Below, one piece after another: positions 1 through 13,229 of a DNA stretch of 64,000 bases. Positions within the stretch are counted from its first letter, which is position 1; every line of letters starts with the position of its first letter. The translations under genes were made by a program, and so were the position numbers. Origin of the DNA: Stratiolaelaps scimitus (lineage: Eukaryota; Arthropoda; Arachnida; Mesostigmata; Laelapidae); the NCBI GenBank assembly GCA_019614645.1, contig JABWDB010000069.1, forward strand, positions 496,001-560,000, read 5' to 3'. The notes under the pieces were generated by a model. The model had not been told where the DNA came from. It made no database searches and worked only from the letters and a program-made list of their open reading frames with translations.

Positions 1-19
1 CTATCCAACATCTACAATA

Positions 20-51
20 ATAATAATAATAGCAGCAGCAACAACAACAGG
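20..51. repeat. Compound trinucleotide microsatellite
   Basis: Consecutive AAT, AGC and AAC triplet runs directly adjoin each other. It is simple repeat DNA with no coding evidence. Confidence 0.85.
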
Positions 52-2540
52 TGCCGTTCGGCAAGTAAAGGCCCTGCTTGATCACGTCTGTCTTCTTGCA
101 GTTTTCTCATCTTTAGGCAAGCATTTTTTTACAAGTAAACACTCGAACAACCCTGTATCACAGAAACAACTCCGCTATCGAAATGCCCAGAGAAGTTGTT
201 GTGATCTATAAACAGAAGCACTATTTAAAACAGTCGGATATTCTAAACAGGGTGAAAACACTCATGAAAAAGCTTATGTAGATGTGTTTAATCACACTTC
301 TACTTGACTGGTCTTAAATCACGCATGATAATAATACATATAATAGCAACAACGTGTCAAGGCTACCACCGTCCTTGGCTAATTACTGTTTGATCATTTG
401 GTGAATAGTCCGATGGAATTGTCGTTCTCTCAATATTCCACTGCCGGGTCCGCGAGTCCAGTTGTCGGCCTCCTTGTTGCCGTCATTTTCAGTGAAACGA
501 TGCACGAGGAATGATCACAAATTGATTGTACGTTCATTTTAATGATCACTGTTTGCGTTCACATCTGCGTTGGGAGAAACCTTCTCATGTAGAGCTCCTC
601 ATAGTGACGGTTGTAAGCAAAACTAAGTTAAAGTTGTAAAGCTAACTACAAGAAATGTAATTAGCGAAATAGACTCATCACTTCGTAATCAGTGCACGTC
701 GCTGAAGTTTACTCGCAGCCAATGGCCGCAAAATAAACACTCACTGATAGCAAGTACTTTCGGTACGAGAACTTGAGCGAAGGTTGCTGTAGTTTTTAAA
801 TGCCAAGGAGAGACCGTCAGACCTGCCAAAACTTTTCCCAATAGTCTCTATTAAAGGTTTTTAAGTACTTACTAATGTATTAGATCAGAATTTCTACAGA
901 ATACAACGATCGAATATGCTGGCTACTGTACAAATGGCCATTTGTCGCATGTTCAAACGTGTGCATTCGAAAGGAGACATTAAACACCGTCGTTCGACGT
1001 TTCCAGAAATCGATACCCAGGGCTACACAGTTCTCAAAATTTCAGGTTTCTCCTAATGTGGCGTCACTTTGTTGAAAGGTCTTTTAGATCGTATGGTCTT
1101 TATAGAGAGAGACCTATAAATGAAATTCAACGCAAATCAGGCGCAGGTTAGGTCGACAGTTGAGACTCGTGACGCAACATAGTCATTGGCTTAAATTACG
1201 AAGCGTTCCCATTTCGCCATTGTTTCTAAGCACCGGACCAGACATGAAGTCTCAGCCGTTTACCAGATATTTGATTTTGAATCGAAACTTATGAATTGAA
1301 CTCGTTCAGTTCTAGAAAAATCAACAGGGCAAGGGTAGGACACAGGATGCCTTGCAGGGATATCGCCGAACATATGCCAGAGACAATATGTCCTTCCATA
1401 AAAATGTCGATAGCGCGACTTTGCTCAATTGTTTTCTCTTCCAGATGAAAACATCGCATTTTCCTTCGAATTTCAACCGGTCGCTGATGTTGAACCTTAG
1501 CGTTGTCATGTTTGGCCTTTAGAGCATTTGAGTCACGTAGCAGCGGTTAGACCGCCACATCTACTATGCTGGGACGCTTGCATCCGTAGAATGCTCCCTC
1601 CACATGTACGGTCAATATGTTATACCGAACGCAAGCCATCCATTTGTGACCATATCTCGCACTCCGTTGATCTCAGCCATTCTCGTTCTTCCCTGGGCAT
1701 TTCACTTTGCACGAGATATGATGAATGTAAATTACTGCGCAAAAATAATGGGTTGTTTTTTTTTCGTGCGCGGGAGCAGCGAGTTTTGTTCTGCAGCAGC
1801 AAACCAAAGAGTTGATGAGGATGCAGGTCACGTGGCTAACGTCCCACAAACTCTGCTCACATCTTTTTTGTGGATGAGTTTTGTATATTATAGCACACAG
1901 CCCCATCAAGGAAGCAACCGACCAGCCACTCATCCTTACCAATCGGATGATGGTAGGTTCTATATTACGCTACTTATATTACCGTGAATACAGTGTTAGA
2001 ATTAGGGCTCGCTGAAAAACGCCACCTTTCATTCATTGTCAAAATCAATGGCGCATTTGCCAAAGCCCGAAAGAAACGGTGACTAGAGATCATCACGAAT
2101 GTCATATTCAGGTTCATTAACGAGGTTCGGGTTCAACCGTTGACACCATCGGCGGCCTTGATACATGATGATACATGCTTGCCCTTACTATATGGTCGTA
2201 TTTTGCGATGGTCACTGAGCAGGGTAGATGGTCGTGTGGCGCTGCTGTCATTTCGTTGTCATCCAGCCACGATGATATTAGCCGTGTTAACTTTGTCGTT
2301 GCCGGGTCGGCCTTCCCCGATAGTTCCCTTTGGCCGTTTCGTCCTAACTGAACACATCAGCTGTGGGCCACTTGCTCAAGCGTTCCTTTATTCGCCTGTC
2401 TCTCTTCCATTAGGGGGTTGAACTTTGTTGAAAATGAGGTCAGCAGAACCCAACGGGTCCCCCGGCACACGAGCTCATACACCGACGCAGGACTTGTATA
2501 GTAGTGCTAGTGATAGTATATTCTAATCATAATCCTCCAC
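52..2540. other. No supported gene; AT-rich non-coding DNA
   Basis: Only short open frames of chance length occur here (the longest, about 127 codons at 1.6-2.0 kb, overlaps open frames on both strands and resembles no known protein). No transposon termini, tRNA or structured repeat was recognised. Confidence 0.5.
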
Positions 2541-2544
2541 GTGA

Positions 2545-2624
2545 GATGATGATGATGATGATGATAACCAACGTACTGTAGATGCTCCTGCTGCTGCTGC
2601 TGCTGATGATAATAATAATAATAA
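2545..2624. repeat. Trinucleotide microsatellite cluster (GAT, TGC, AAT)
   Basis: A GAT run, a TGC/CTG run and an AAT run occur within 80 bases. On the minus strand these would read as poly-His and poly-Gln, so apparent coding there is a repeat artefact unless the neighbouring exon candidate is real. Confidence 0.85.
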
Positions 2625-2648
2625 GAAGACCCTTCAATTATCGTCGAC

Positions 2649-3041
2649 TCAACCTTGCGTAAGACCAGACTGAGGAAAGGAGCGTATATTTTGACCCCCT
2701 TGGCGGCGACCCCCCTCCCGACCGCCCCCGACCGCCGGCGTCGCTGCCACCGCCGCCCCCTCCACTTGGCTATGATAGTGGTGCTCGTGGTCATAGGAGC
2801 GGTGGTGAAGACCGGGCCGAGAGAAAGGCGCTGCAAAGGAGAAGCTGAAGAAAGCCCTTTGGTGATGATGGTACTGATGGCGGTTGAGGCTTCGGTGGCG
2901 GTGGAGGCGGCAATCCCAGATGTTGGCTGGGTTGAAGCAAGCCCGTTGTATGTTTAACTGGCCGTGTTTAGCACGTGAGGTATATTTAATGCGAGAATGG
3001 TTGACGATGAGCGAAAGCGGGGTGGTTTGAAGAAGGCCTGG
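2649..3041 (-). CDS. Candidate terminal exon, His/Gly-rich protein (unrecognised)
   Basis: A 131-codon stop-free frame on the minus strand begins right after a possible 3' splice site (CTAAATATAG) and ends in TGA. The translation has a neutral N-terminal third, then a His/Tyr/Arg-rich stretch (HHRSYDHEHHYHSQ) and a Gly-rich tail, a composition seen in low-complexity regions of arthropod transcription factors and cuticle-like proteins. There is no ATG in the first part, so it would have to be an internal or last exon. I recognise no domain. The GC-rich DNA makes long frames more likely by chance and other frames are also partly open. Confidence 0.25.
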   Translation of the reverse strand, partial: PGLLQTTPLSLIVNHSRIKYTSRAKHGQLNIQRACFNPANIWDCRLHRHRSLNRHQYHHHQRAFFSFSFAAPFSRPGLHHRSYDHEHHYHSQVEGAAVAATPAVGGGREGGRRQGGQNIRSFPQSGLTQG

Positions 3042-3424
3042 CTATATTTAGCATGAGAATGGGCAGGAATTACGTCGGCATTTCGGCAGAAGTACACCAC
3101 TCCGGCTGTCGCGCGCGAACATGCGGGAGTCGGCACTATCCGCCACAGCTGTGAACGCCTCGAGCGGAACATCACAAAGCGCCATTTCATTTCATCACAA
3201 TATTTACGCCACGGAGCATGAGGGGTAGAGACGATATCGCTCAGCAGACCCTCAGCGATGCGTCCTATTGGAGCATGTTGGAGATTTCGTCGCAGGCAAA
3301 TGCAGGAGTGAGTCATTGTAGTTTAATTCTGAAATACTTTTTCACTGAACCGAATTTGGTACGACCTATTTATATTGCTACGGTAACCGATTGTCTGCTC
3401 ACCGCAGTTTACCAGGGAAGGTGA

Positions 3425-5190
3425 CATCTTCATTGGTGTGCCACAGTATAATTTAAACAATAATTAATTAACACATGTCTGCTTCCGCATAAGATGCTCG
3501 CTCGCTGTAAATACGATGTGCAAGCCTCTGAGTGCCGGCGATTCTTTAACTTGTTCAACTAAACCATGCAGTGAGCTATCATCGAACATCACCCTCCCAA
3601 GCAGTGAGCGCCCCTTTGATAAGGAAATGAACTACTAAGGGCAAATCTCGAAGGAGAATTCAATTATGCCTAATTTCTTGATGTGGAGCAGCTGTTGGAA
3701 AATTGTGTGTCCCGATAATCTCCTCCACGACAAAGGTGTTCCCCTGGTCTATACATCATCCACAAAGACTACTACTACTAATACTATTCGCTATTTGAGA
3801 CCCATCTAAAGCTTTTGTCAGTTATGCCCACAGATTGCCGCCCTTTTACCCAGGCAACGAGGGCGACTGATGCTGTAGCCCGCATAGACCTGTCTTTCGC
3901 ACATGACGTCCGGACAGCTGGAATAATGTGCTATCCTATCCTGGTAAACCCTTACGCGTCTATTGCGGTTCAACTCCACCATTCGAATAAAAAGAATCCG
4001 CGAGACAGCTATTAGCGAATGGACGTCCAAAGACAGGAGATATTATGCCTGTGTCCCAGAGCTCGCTGGTTATTAGTGACACAGATAAATACAATAGAGA
4101 TCACACTATAAGGAGAGGCTTAACAGATCGAAAAATAAATTTCAAATTAAGGAGCCTCTTTTTCCTTTCGGATAATTGACTCCGCGACGAGACGAATCAG
4201 GGTCTTTCGTTTACAGCTGAAGAACCCCTAATCCTTCTCCCCTCAGAGACAGACATTGATCGCTACCTTCGTTATGGAGGTGGGAAGGCTGCATAGGACA
4301 CCACTGCTTGGGCTATTTGTATGATGGCCGTATTATCCACATCACCCTGAGGCCAGCCATCGTAGGGCAGTTTGAATATGCTACCTGAGACATGTCCTAG
4401 CACCGGCCTATTTACTCAAGCCGAATCGCCAGTACTGTCATGATCTTTAGGAGAACAAGTAACATACCACGAGATATGGAATATTTTACTGATCAGAGAC
4501 TTTAATTCCAGTTAATATCGTTAAGTAACAATAGTGTGTTTTGAATCGGTTTAAAGCTTCGTGAATGACATTCAATACTAATTTATATGAAATAAATCTA
4601 CTACTGTATATATCGAAAGTGAACAAAATTCCCGACAAGTCATCATAGAAACTTAAATGTGTAATCCTGATCACGCGATTACTGTCTCTTCTATAGCTTT
4701 GCCGGGGTCCTTCGAGCAACCCACATTTCGATAGAAACTTCTAAATCGTCCCAGTGTTTCCAACCAAGCAGCTGCTCCTGTGTATGTTTCCCTTGAGTAG
4801 TCATTGCTGTTCATCTCAATCATATCTCTTTTTAGACACTTTACATAGAAAAGTGGCCTCTATGGCGGGTGGCGTAGCTTTGGGGCACACTGTAATTCAT
4901 GCAGAACATATCTGCTAGAGCAGTTGAAAATATCTTCAACGTTGCCTTCAATAATATCCGTGACACATCCAAACTTTGCCCAGGCCCTGCAGGACGTTCT
5001 AAAAACAGAAAGCAAACGCCACTTGGTCAGGCATTGCCTGAGCTCAATGAGACCATGCTTAAAAACAGAATGCTATTATTAGTAGCGTAGGGGCTCCTCC
5101 TTCATAGACATACATAGAAAAGGTGGATCGATTTTCAAGAAGGCTTCCATGTATATTCCTAACTAGGATATGGTATGGTACAGCTTACAC
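3425..5190. other. No supported gene
   Basis: Short chance-length frames only. A minus frame of about 78 codons ending at 4486 has a protein-like composition but no motif and no start codon, so I do not call it. Confidence 0.45.
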
Positions 5191-5209
5191 GAGAACTACA
5201 CTGCAGGAA

Positions 5210-5412
5210 TTTTTTTTTTGAGAGGAGGAGATTTTCTTCGAACACACGGATACCACGAAAGACACTCCACTCTCGATAAAAGTGGGCCCCGATCCGGTGC
5301 AGGGTTGACATGGATGACAAAACGCCTCTACCTGCTAAGACCACCATCCTCTGCTGAGAGTCCGTAGGTTTCGAACTGCAAACCCATTTCTCCGTGGACA
5401 AACCCACCGTTT
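5210..5412 (-). mobile_element. tRNA-derived SINE, minus orientation
   Basis: Read on the minus strand, this 200-bp unit starts with a tRNA-like head. It has a box A-like TGGGTTTGTCC (complement near 5396-5406) and a box B-like AGTTCGAAACC (complement of 5367-5377), 17 bases apart where a typical tRNA has about 30 or more. A tRNA-unrelated body follows, ending in a CT-rich 3' end (CTCCTCCTCTC) and then a run of 10 A (T-run at 5210-5219). RNA polymerase III promoter boxes at the 5' end plus an oligo(A) tail at the 3' end are the hallmark of a SINE mobilised by a LINE. I could not define a convincing target-site duplication. A minus-strand open frame inside it is a by-product. A probable 3' fragment of the same family lies at 55763-55802. 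Confidence 0.5.
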
Positions 5413-5416
5413 GTCC
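5394..5416. repeat. Short inverted repeat at SINE 5' end
   Basis: TGGACAAAC and GTTTGTCCA form 9-bp arms around a 5-base loop. It overlaps the tRNA-like head of the SINE and may be a remnant of its cloverleaf or a chance palindrome. Confidence 0.6.
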
Positions 5417-5639
5417 ACAACTGTATACAACGTATCATCTCGTTCCGATGTCAGCTTATCAGAACGACAGAAGCATAGGGAGACCTCACCCCTGTATCTA
5501 TATGAGTCCGACACTGAACCCTATATGAGTCCAGGGTCAGCATCAACCCACGAAGTATTTAGCACCCGCCTTGTGTACCATTGTATCCTAGGAGCAGCTG
5601 TCAAGAGCCACGCCCGTGACTAGAGAATACAATGAATAG

Positions 5640-8600
5640 CCAACGATACTATATGCACACAGGTTCTGTATGGACGTGGTCGCATGAACTGTATAGACGC
5701 ATTTTACGCCATCTCATTCATCGCGACGTATCCAAGTCGCACCGTAATACCTGTGTTAGGAGAGCGACGTTAATTAATCTTGTGCTATCTCGCTGTGTTA
5801 TTTATCTCCGCTTGCACCGTTCTGTTTGGTACGCTTAGCCGAGGTGGCACCTATAGGGCAGAGCTGAAGGCATAAAGAACACAGGTGAAATGGTCAAATG
5901 GTCAACTTCACCGATGTCCACATACGATATACACCTCGACGTATTTATGTATGTTGATGGCAGTTCGTGTATGCCGGTGACATTTGGATGGACACAGTGT
6001 GATACAATCGAGCTAATGTTGCCACGCTTTCACTACGCTAATAACATCCATAACAAGTTTCGTGTTCTGTTATAATTCATATGCATTTTAATATAATATC
6101 TTACACGAAAAAGTGTTTATTGATCTAACAATGAAACGTGGTATGCTTTATAGGAAACACTAACTAAATGAGCGGGTTGTAAACAGGTTTGAGCGTTTGG
6201 CTTGGCGCATTGGGTTTGTGTTCATGTGTTTTCCCATTTCGGAACCTCCGCCACGAGGTATCAATAAATCATTGGCACTTACTGCTCCTCAACCCCCCCC
6301 CCCCCCATCGTTTTTGGAGACAGATTGTTGCTGCCACCACTGTGGTTGTACTATTCCACCTAAATGATAATGTTAAAATAAACAATGAAAAGTGTCGAGC
6401 TTAGATAGATACAGTTGTGGTATGAATAAACAGTTATGAACAAAGCAGCTCATGGCGTAGCAAGAGTCATTCTAATAATATTAATAGTTAGCTAATTTCG
6501 GGTTCGTGTTGTTTAGTTTGGCCGAACGATTGTCACGTCGACGTAACCTACGTCGATATCGACGCCTCCTAAGAACTAGTCCGATTAAGCACGGCAGTGA
6601 AATTCATACGGCTGGACCTGGAGACGAGAGCCGAAGCAGAACCGCTTCTCAATAGAGACGTCACGGTAGCGACGCATTCATCAGTTAACATGGTGACGTT
6701 GAGACGACGTTGTATCAGGCAAAACCCTGACATCAGGTCAACCCTGAGATCAGGTCAATGTCGGTGCAAATACTATACCAATACTTCGGTAGACACTCAG
6801 ATACTGACTTATTTGGACGCCGTTTCCCTGGTCCCTGATCGTCGTCAGCCAGCCATCCACATTATTTATCTTGAACCCCAACTGAGTCAATATTCTACAT
6901 TATTGATGACGTTTCGCTCACTATTTATCGACCTAGCGCAAGCTCAAGATACTAGGAGACATGAAATATATACATAAAGTCTCCGATCGGTTACCTGCGA
7001 TTATATCGAGTAGACCTCCCAGCAGCAAAGTCACACCGTTTACCACCGTTCGGTACTTTCCCAATATTTTATACGTTACTCAAGCGGAAACGAATCAGAC
7101 CAGCTACTATTCAAGGTGCCAGCCATAAATATATCAACTAATCAATAAATCGTGACCTATATCCGGACAGTGTAAACCTATATCCGCTCAGTTTGAACAG
7201 GTGCATTCAACGCAAACTTAAGAGCTGATTAGGCGACGTTGTGTCTCTGATCATTTGTGATACATATTAAAAAGCAGGCATCAGTCAGACGTGTCTCAGA
7301 CATAAGCAGGAGGGCCCTTACTGATGGCATCGACCGTCAAGTGTTCACGCACATATGTCACAGCAATAAAACAGTAAATTATACCACGACCATAATATGC
7401 CCTCCTCTCTGTCTATCAGAGACAAACGATAAATTTAGATCTCTCTCTCTCCCTCTCCCTCTCTCCCTTCACGCACTATGTATGTCTGTTTGCCTCTCCC
7501 GCGAACCCCCGTAGTTCGGCAGAGATATTTTTATTTCCTTACAACCCGCCCGTGGCCACTGTGACGTGGAAACTTGATGCGTGTATGTAAGTGTGTTGTG
7601 CAAGCTAAGTGAGTTTGGATGGTGGTAACTTCGGTACTGAATCGGGTTCTGTATTTCCGCTCAATTTGCCAACACTTTCAAACACAGACTCCGGCACCGC
7701 ACCGCTCCTCACCGATGTCTCCTCCCACCTCCCCCCATCCCTTTTTATGGGGTCTGGGGACCTCAGGTTCCCGATCCCGATCGCGTTCCCGTTACAAACA
7801 GGCCAACAGACTAGCTATAGGCGGGCGAAACGCAGGCACCCACTACACGGCCGTAGCGCACGGTCGTCGGTCTGGCCCCGTTGCACGTGTCTGTGTCGGT
7901 CTGGCGCAAGATTGATGGAACTTAACGACCGCTGGCTCTCATTTGCTCCGAACAACCCTTTCGTGTTCGTACGAGTCCGATTTGGTGGGCGAGAACTTGT
8001 CTACACGTAGGGGAATGTGGGCGACTTCACTTAGCCAAGTCAACTCCGTACTTCGGACACTGCACTGTGCCGCTGATAATGCTGACTTCTTGTGCATTTT
8101 CTGCCCCCGCCCCCAACCCCAATCCCCCGAAGTCCCCAGAAAGGAGATTACATTGGGTGCAACTGGCTCTTTCGATCGATTCGGTTGAGAACCTCCTGAC
8201 AAAACGGTTGTGTAGTGGAGAAGTTGTGTGCAATTTGGCTACAAATGTACCGGTCTATTGGTATGTATGTATAATAAGTACGAGTCCGACTAGAATATCC
8301 GATAGTTCTTGTAAAATTTACTTACATGAAATGGGAACTTCTAGTATTTAGCTTTTCTTCATGACAAGTCACCAAAGCAGATATGCAACTGGTCATAAGA
8401 GACCGATGTAAGTGTCTAGCATATAATATATATATAAATACGTCATTACGCAACCCCTGGATAAACAATACCGAGCTGTGGATTAGTAGCAATATGCTAG
8501 AATTAGCCATTTTACTACAGGTTCTAGAAGACTATGCCAGGTAATAAGTCGCAATCGAGGTCTTTTTAACATGGCACAGCCAAATTTAACGATCAAGTTA

Positions 8601-8700
8601 AGAATCAAGGGTTGATAAGATGGTAGAATGAGAGGAATCTGCTTTTTTTTAATGGAGATTGAGCTCGCTTCAGGTCAATCTTATTCTACGACGTTCGGGT
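5640..8700. other. No supported gene; simple repeats
   Basis: Contains a poly-C tract near 6294-6306, a 17-bp tandem duplication at 6725-6758 and a CT-rich microsatellite at 7441-7485. Overlapping open frames at 7.6-8.2 kb on both strands lie in GC-richer DNA and none stands out as coding. Confidence 0.45.
6725..6758. repeat. 17-bp tandem duplication
   Basis: Two adjacent 17-base units, CCCTGACATCAGGTCAA and CCCTGAGATCAGGTCAA, differ at one position. Probably replication slippage. Confidence 0.8.
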
Positions 8701-8740
8701 TATTTCACCCCCTAGGCTTGCTTCGGTTGAGTCTATCTAG

Positions 8741-8932
8741 TTTTATTTGCTGAAATTTTCACCGACTCGGTTCCTCCGGGTACCCTTCGAGTTCATCGGC
8801 GCGTACACATGCTCTGCATTTAATTGCATCACACTCGACCTAAGATCGCAGGACAAATGCTCGGTGGCTGACGAATCCTTGGAGAATGTCACCATCCTTC
8901 TCTGCACTTCAGTGGTCGACCCCTTTAATTAA
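8741..8932 (+). CDS. Candidate last exon, Cys-containing protein (unrecognised)
   Basis: A frame of 63 sense codons plus TAA follows a good 3' splice site (pyrimidine-rich run ending GTCTATCTAG). The translation has a hydrophobic start, four spaced cysteines (TCSAFNC, DKC, LLC) and balanced composition, suggesting an extracellular or secreted segment. No ATG precedes it in frame, so it would need an upstream exon that I could not identify. No family recognised. Confidence 0.3.
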   Translation, partial: FYLLKFSPTRFLRVPFEFIGAYTCSAFNCITLDLRSQDKCSVADESLENVTILLCTSVVDPFN

Positions 8933-11900
8933 CGAATATCGAAGTGAGGTGCTCTGACTGCCTCTTATATACGAACCATACAATTCTCGTAGATCGACCA
9001 TAAAACGGAGCTGCATAGCAAAGGGCCCGTGACACACCGTGAAATGAAACAATTCAAACAAAAACTGAGAAGGAAAGGAAAAATGTTCTTCAACGACATT
9101 TTACAAACACTGTTATTGACACGAGGTTTTTTCTTGTCGCTGTCGTCGTTGTCATCGGTGATGTGATTCTTTTCAGGACGTCGACAGCCGCATGCTGGTC
9201 GCAGTAGTTTATCTGTGTTCCTTCGAGGGACCAGGAAGCGCGTGCGCGTGCTTGTGTGTCGTGTTAATTAATAAGCTAATATTTCGAATTGCCGAATGGC
9301 CTCGAACATGACAAATGGCGAGATTAGCCACAGCTGGTGGGATATCAGTTCTCATAATATGGGTCACATGTGTGGACGTGTGTGTGTGTGTGCTAAGCAA
9401 CATATATGGCGTCTGCTGGACGAGGGTTCGCCATCGCGGGAAACCCTATCAGAAGGGTACAATCGAAATATGGCCTAGGTTTATGTCCTACTCCGACAAC
9501 CCGTGGCCCTACCACCGAGCTCCACACACGGCATTATATAATTTTTGCTTTTAATTAACGAGGTTAATTGCACACTCTAATAGTGCCCGCATTCTAATTA
9601 TAATAATGACCATAATCACAGCCTGATGACAAAGGCCAGTGATTTCCATTCGGAGTATATATATATATGCACATGATAGCACGCGGCAACTAAAATACTA
9701 GAAGCAAATATGTTCCAAAAATTAGTAAACCAGATAACATCCGATCTGTCCATATCGTAGCTGTTACATCTATCAGCACCCGCCTCTTCGATAACACGCA
9801 AATACCGACGTCCATAGGTTGACATTCGAACTATCCAGAAAACAGTTGGTGTCCTGGCACTGTGTATTCGATCCAAGTTACCCGTTATGGTGCTATAACA
9901 GTGTGGCTCGTTGTGTGCGACACTTATATCTGAAACAAAGTTGGGATGCCTCACAACTATAGGAAATTGTGGCTGCCACAAAAATATGGGTTTGAAAATG
10001 GTAAAGAAAATAACGGGATGGATGGTCCTCCGTTGGAGTTGGAGCTTACGGGCTCGCGTTTTGTGAGAATGTCGTGATTTTCAAGTAAATGTAACTCTAG
10101 CAATTATAGCTCCGCCAGATGAAATTTTAACGTGAACAAAACGCAGAAATCTAATTCATGCAACATTTTTTGGCCCATACGTCCCTTGAAAATGCTTACA
10201 CTTTTTGAGACTCAATAAGACTGAGCACGTTGAGTATAACACATGTTGAGCAACTGGGTAATTTCGAAACTCCGTGAAGCTCCAAGACATACGCGAGCTG
10301 TATTGTTCAAAACACTTGATCCGTAACGTTAAACAACGTGAAAACGTTATCTTACTCTCGTAGGAACACACGCCAGCTGGAACGAGATTCCATTGGAAGT
10401 TGCGTACGAATTATAATATGAATAATATGCGTTTGATTACCATTTTTTTATAGAAGATAAAAGCTAAAGTTGAGTTCGTAAACTCTTGATATGAAGTCGA
10501 GGAAACAATACTGCCAATATGCGAAATCGATTATTTCAATATCCACGCTAACAGCTTTAACGTTGAAAATTTCACTCTGCCGATTATGTAGGTGAACACG
10601 CTAAATTTCAGCTTCACTGCAAATTTGAATGCCCCTACATATTCCGATGCCGTAAACACCTCCGATGTGAACAACCATATATAATCCCTTACGCTCCATG
10701 CCCTTGCGCCTATTCGTAACCTGGTGTATGCTTGTGTGTATAAACGCACCCGAATGCAGTACCGATCCGGCTCGTTTACGACTTGCATCCCATGTGTTCA
10801 AAATCCTATACAGCAACGTTAAAACATTTCGATAGTAAATTCCCTATGAGAGCCCTATGACGTTGGGTTGCGTGGTGACTGCTTCGCTCCGACGTCGCAT
10901 GTTCGTTCTTCTCGAAAACTCGTTAGTCCCCTTGCCTTCGACAAACAAACAAACCAACCGGCATTGCGACAGATCGACAGACCCACAGGCAAATAAACTC
11001 GCACACTGTGAATGTTTACCTCCAGCTGTGCGCTCCGGCCGTAATTACTTCGTTCGTATTCAAACCGGCTCATGGCAATCACTCGCAACATTCGCGCTGG
11101 GGGCCGAATCGCCCTTAGTGACGATGCTAACAAAACACACGAGGAGAAAAAAAAAATTGGGGCTCAAATTTGGGAAGCCTTCCTTCTCGGTGCAGAATTT
11201 TGCTGTGCCAATTATTTTCGGTTCCATTCACAAATCTACAACGAACAAACGCTGGGCCATGAAATATAAACGGCATGAGTGTACGCGTTTTTCGTTGTAT
11301 TTGTTCCGCAAAGAATGCTTGTTGTAAGACAAAGTATTGTTGAAGTTTAGGTATACCAAAAATCATATCGCGGCAAGACATATTCCGTGGATTTTTTTTG
11401 ACACGCACACCTATTCCGTGAGACGAGTTACTCCCTAAGAAATATTTAAGCGAACCGGAAACCCGATGGTGAGCACGTCCTTGCCAGCTGATTCGAGGGA
11501 ATTGTTAGGACTTGATTTCGTGTCAAGGGGAGCGGTCTATATAAAAACGGGAAAACTACGCAAGCCAAGACAATTTCGCACACACTGATACCACAACCTT
11601 TAGTTCTCCAGTTGAGCTTTTTGTCTTTCGCCCGTATCACAGAGAACCTGTCCACTGATTTCTTCGCTTCTGCCCTGAGTACAGCCCCAATGTGAAACAC
11701 TGAAATATGTACATACGTACGCCTTATAAGACGCCAGCTGCGATGTTGTTTTCCTCTAAGCGAGGTGAAGTAAGTTGAGCGAGGCGAGACGAGACGAGGT
11801 GTGGATGGGAATCGTCTAAACAAGCTCTGACATGTCCTTCTGTGTTGTCCTTCTGAACGTGTTGAACGTGAGCCACTTCAGTAACATAAGGCCTCAGGGA

Positions 11901-12960
11901 CACCGGCGGGACACTTAAACGTGACAAGGCCTTAGTGGCCACATACCCGTTCTCTCGCCCATCAGAGAGTGTCTTTGCGTTCGGACCACCGTGGCCAAGC
12001 CGCCACCATGACCATCACCCCCCTCCTTACCGTCGCTGCCGGGAAAACGGTGGCTGAACGGAAAGGAAACGTACGCTAAGGACAAGTGACGCCACTTACC
12101 TTCGGGATGTGTGCCACTGGGGGCAAATGGGTTAGCTCACATTTGGAACAGAAGATGGGATGTGAGAAGGAGGTTGAAGAAGCCAAAGCTGTCGGTCGCA
12201 CGTGACGTCTGACGTGCCACGCGGATGTGGCGCTTATTGCCAACGACGGACGCAGAGCGAGGCGAAGCAGCGATGTCGGTAGGTATCCAGGGCCGACCCT
12301 GAAGATTGCCCGAACGCGAGCCTGACGTACGTACATAGGTCTATTGCTCAGCAACACGAAGGATCATGAAATGCGACTTTTTAAATCACTATAAAAAATA
12401 GCATTTTTATGGAGCATACGAATTAAGTTGGGTATAGGGTTTTCATGTGTCCAAATAGCGATGGAATGTTCCAGTTGGTAACGCGTATAATATCTTACGT
12501 CATTTGCTGTCGTTCGAGTCGTGCTGAGGGTAAAAGGATTTTGTCTAAAATAGCTCCTTCGGTATCTTAAATCCGATGTGGTACGGTGGTGGCAGTCAAC
12601 CGTAAGCATGTGCGAAGGATGTCGACTCTCCAGCATTGAAACAACAAATCCAACGTTGTTGCGGCGGCGGCGGCCGTAACCCAAACAACAAACACGCAGG
12701 AAGTGAGAGCGAACCATAACCACGTGCAAAGACGTATCAGCTCTCACGCAAAGACAACAACAAAACCCGCATAGAAATGGATTAAGGCCAGATAACTGTT
12801 GAATGAGATGTCTGTGTGCGTACAGTAACTCGAAACGAGGATGTCCAAATGAGGTTCTTGTGTGATGCCGTTAGTGCACAGCATACCTACAAGGTGATCA
12901 AAAAATTACGCAGTCCTGTGGGCAACTGGCTGAAATTGAGCATCTTCATATGAAACCTTC
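8933..12960. other. No supported gene
   Basis: The longest frame is 156 codons at 10857-11327 (+), overlapped by open frames on the other strand and without recognisable motif. It is AT-rich at the 3' end and reads like chance translation. No repeats of note beyond short dinucleotide runs. Confidence 0.4.
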
Positions 12961-12972
12961 TGTAAGTGCATG

Positions 12973-13226
12973 TTTTCCCTATTCTCTAGAGACACATATA
13001 TCTAGATAGCGAAGTGTGGCGTTAATAAGAAAATAAATAATCCAAAAAATATAATAAAATTATATAGGACAGCAAACTTTGACCAAAAATAGCGCACACG
13101 GCTCTTATGATTGTCACTAAGTTCTGTTGTCTCCTAGGATAACATTTGTATCTTTTCTCTATGGATTGTTTCTTTAACGTACACGATTCTATCTAGATAT
13201 GTGGTGTTAGAAAAGATAGGGAGAAA
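12973..13226. mobile_element. Possible MITE with imperfect terminal inverted repeats
   Basis: The left arm (12973-13009) and the reverse complement of the right arm (13189-13226) share a core TATCTAGATAG-like motif preceded by ACA and a CCCTAT-type outer end, with gaps. The 250-bp AT-rich interior has no open frame. The size and layout fit a small non-autonomous DNA element, but the arms are diverged and no target duplication was clear. Confidence 0.3.
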
Positions 13227-13229
13227 TAT

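Noticed and set aside
1528..1987. Overlapping ORFs of 89-127 codons on both strands
   Set aside because: Mutually overlapping frames on both strands with no recognisable motif or good start context.
4486..4735. Protein-like minus frame of about 80 codons behind a possible acceptor
   Set aside because: AT-rich, no motif, and similar frames are common by chance in this window.
5159..5407. 82-codon minus ORF
   Set aside because: Lies within the tRNA-derived SINE. A by-product.
10857..11327. 156-codon plus-strand ORF
   Set aside because: No motif, irregular composition, overlapped by open minus frames. Consistent with chance.
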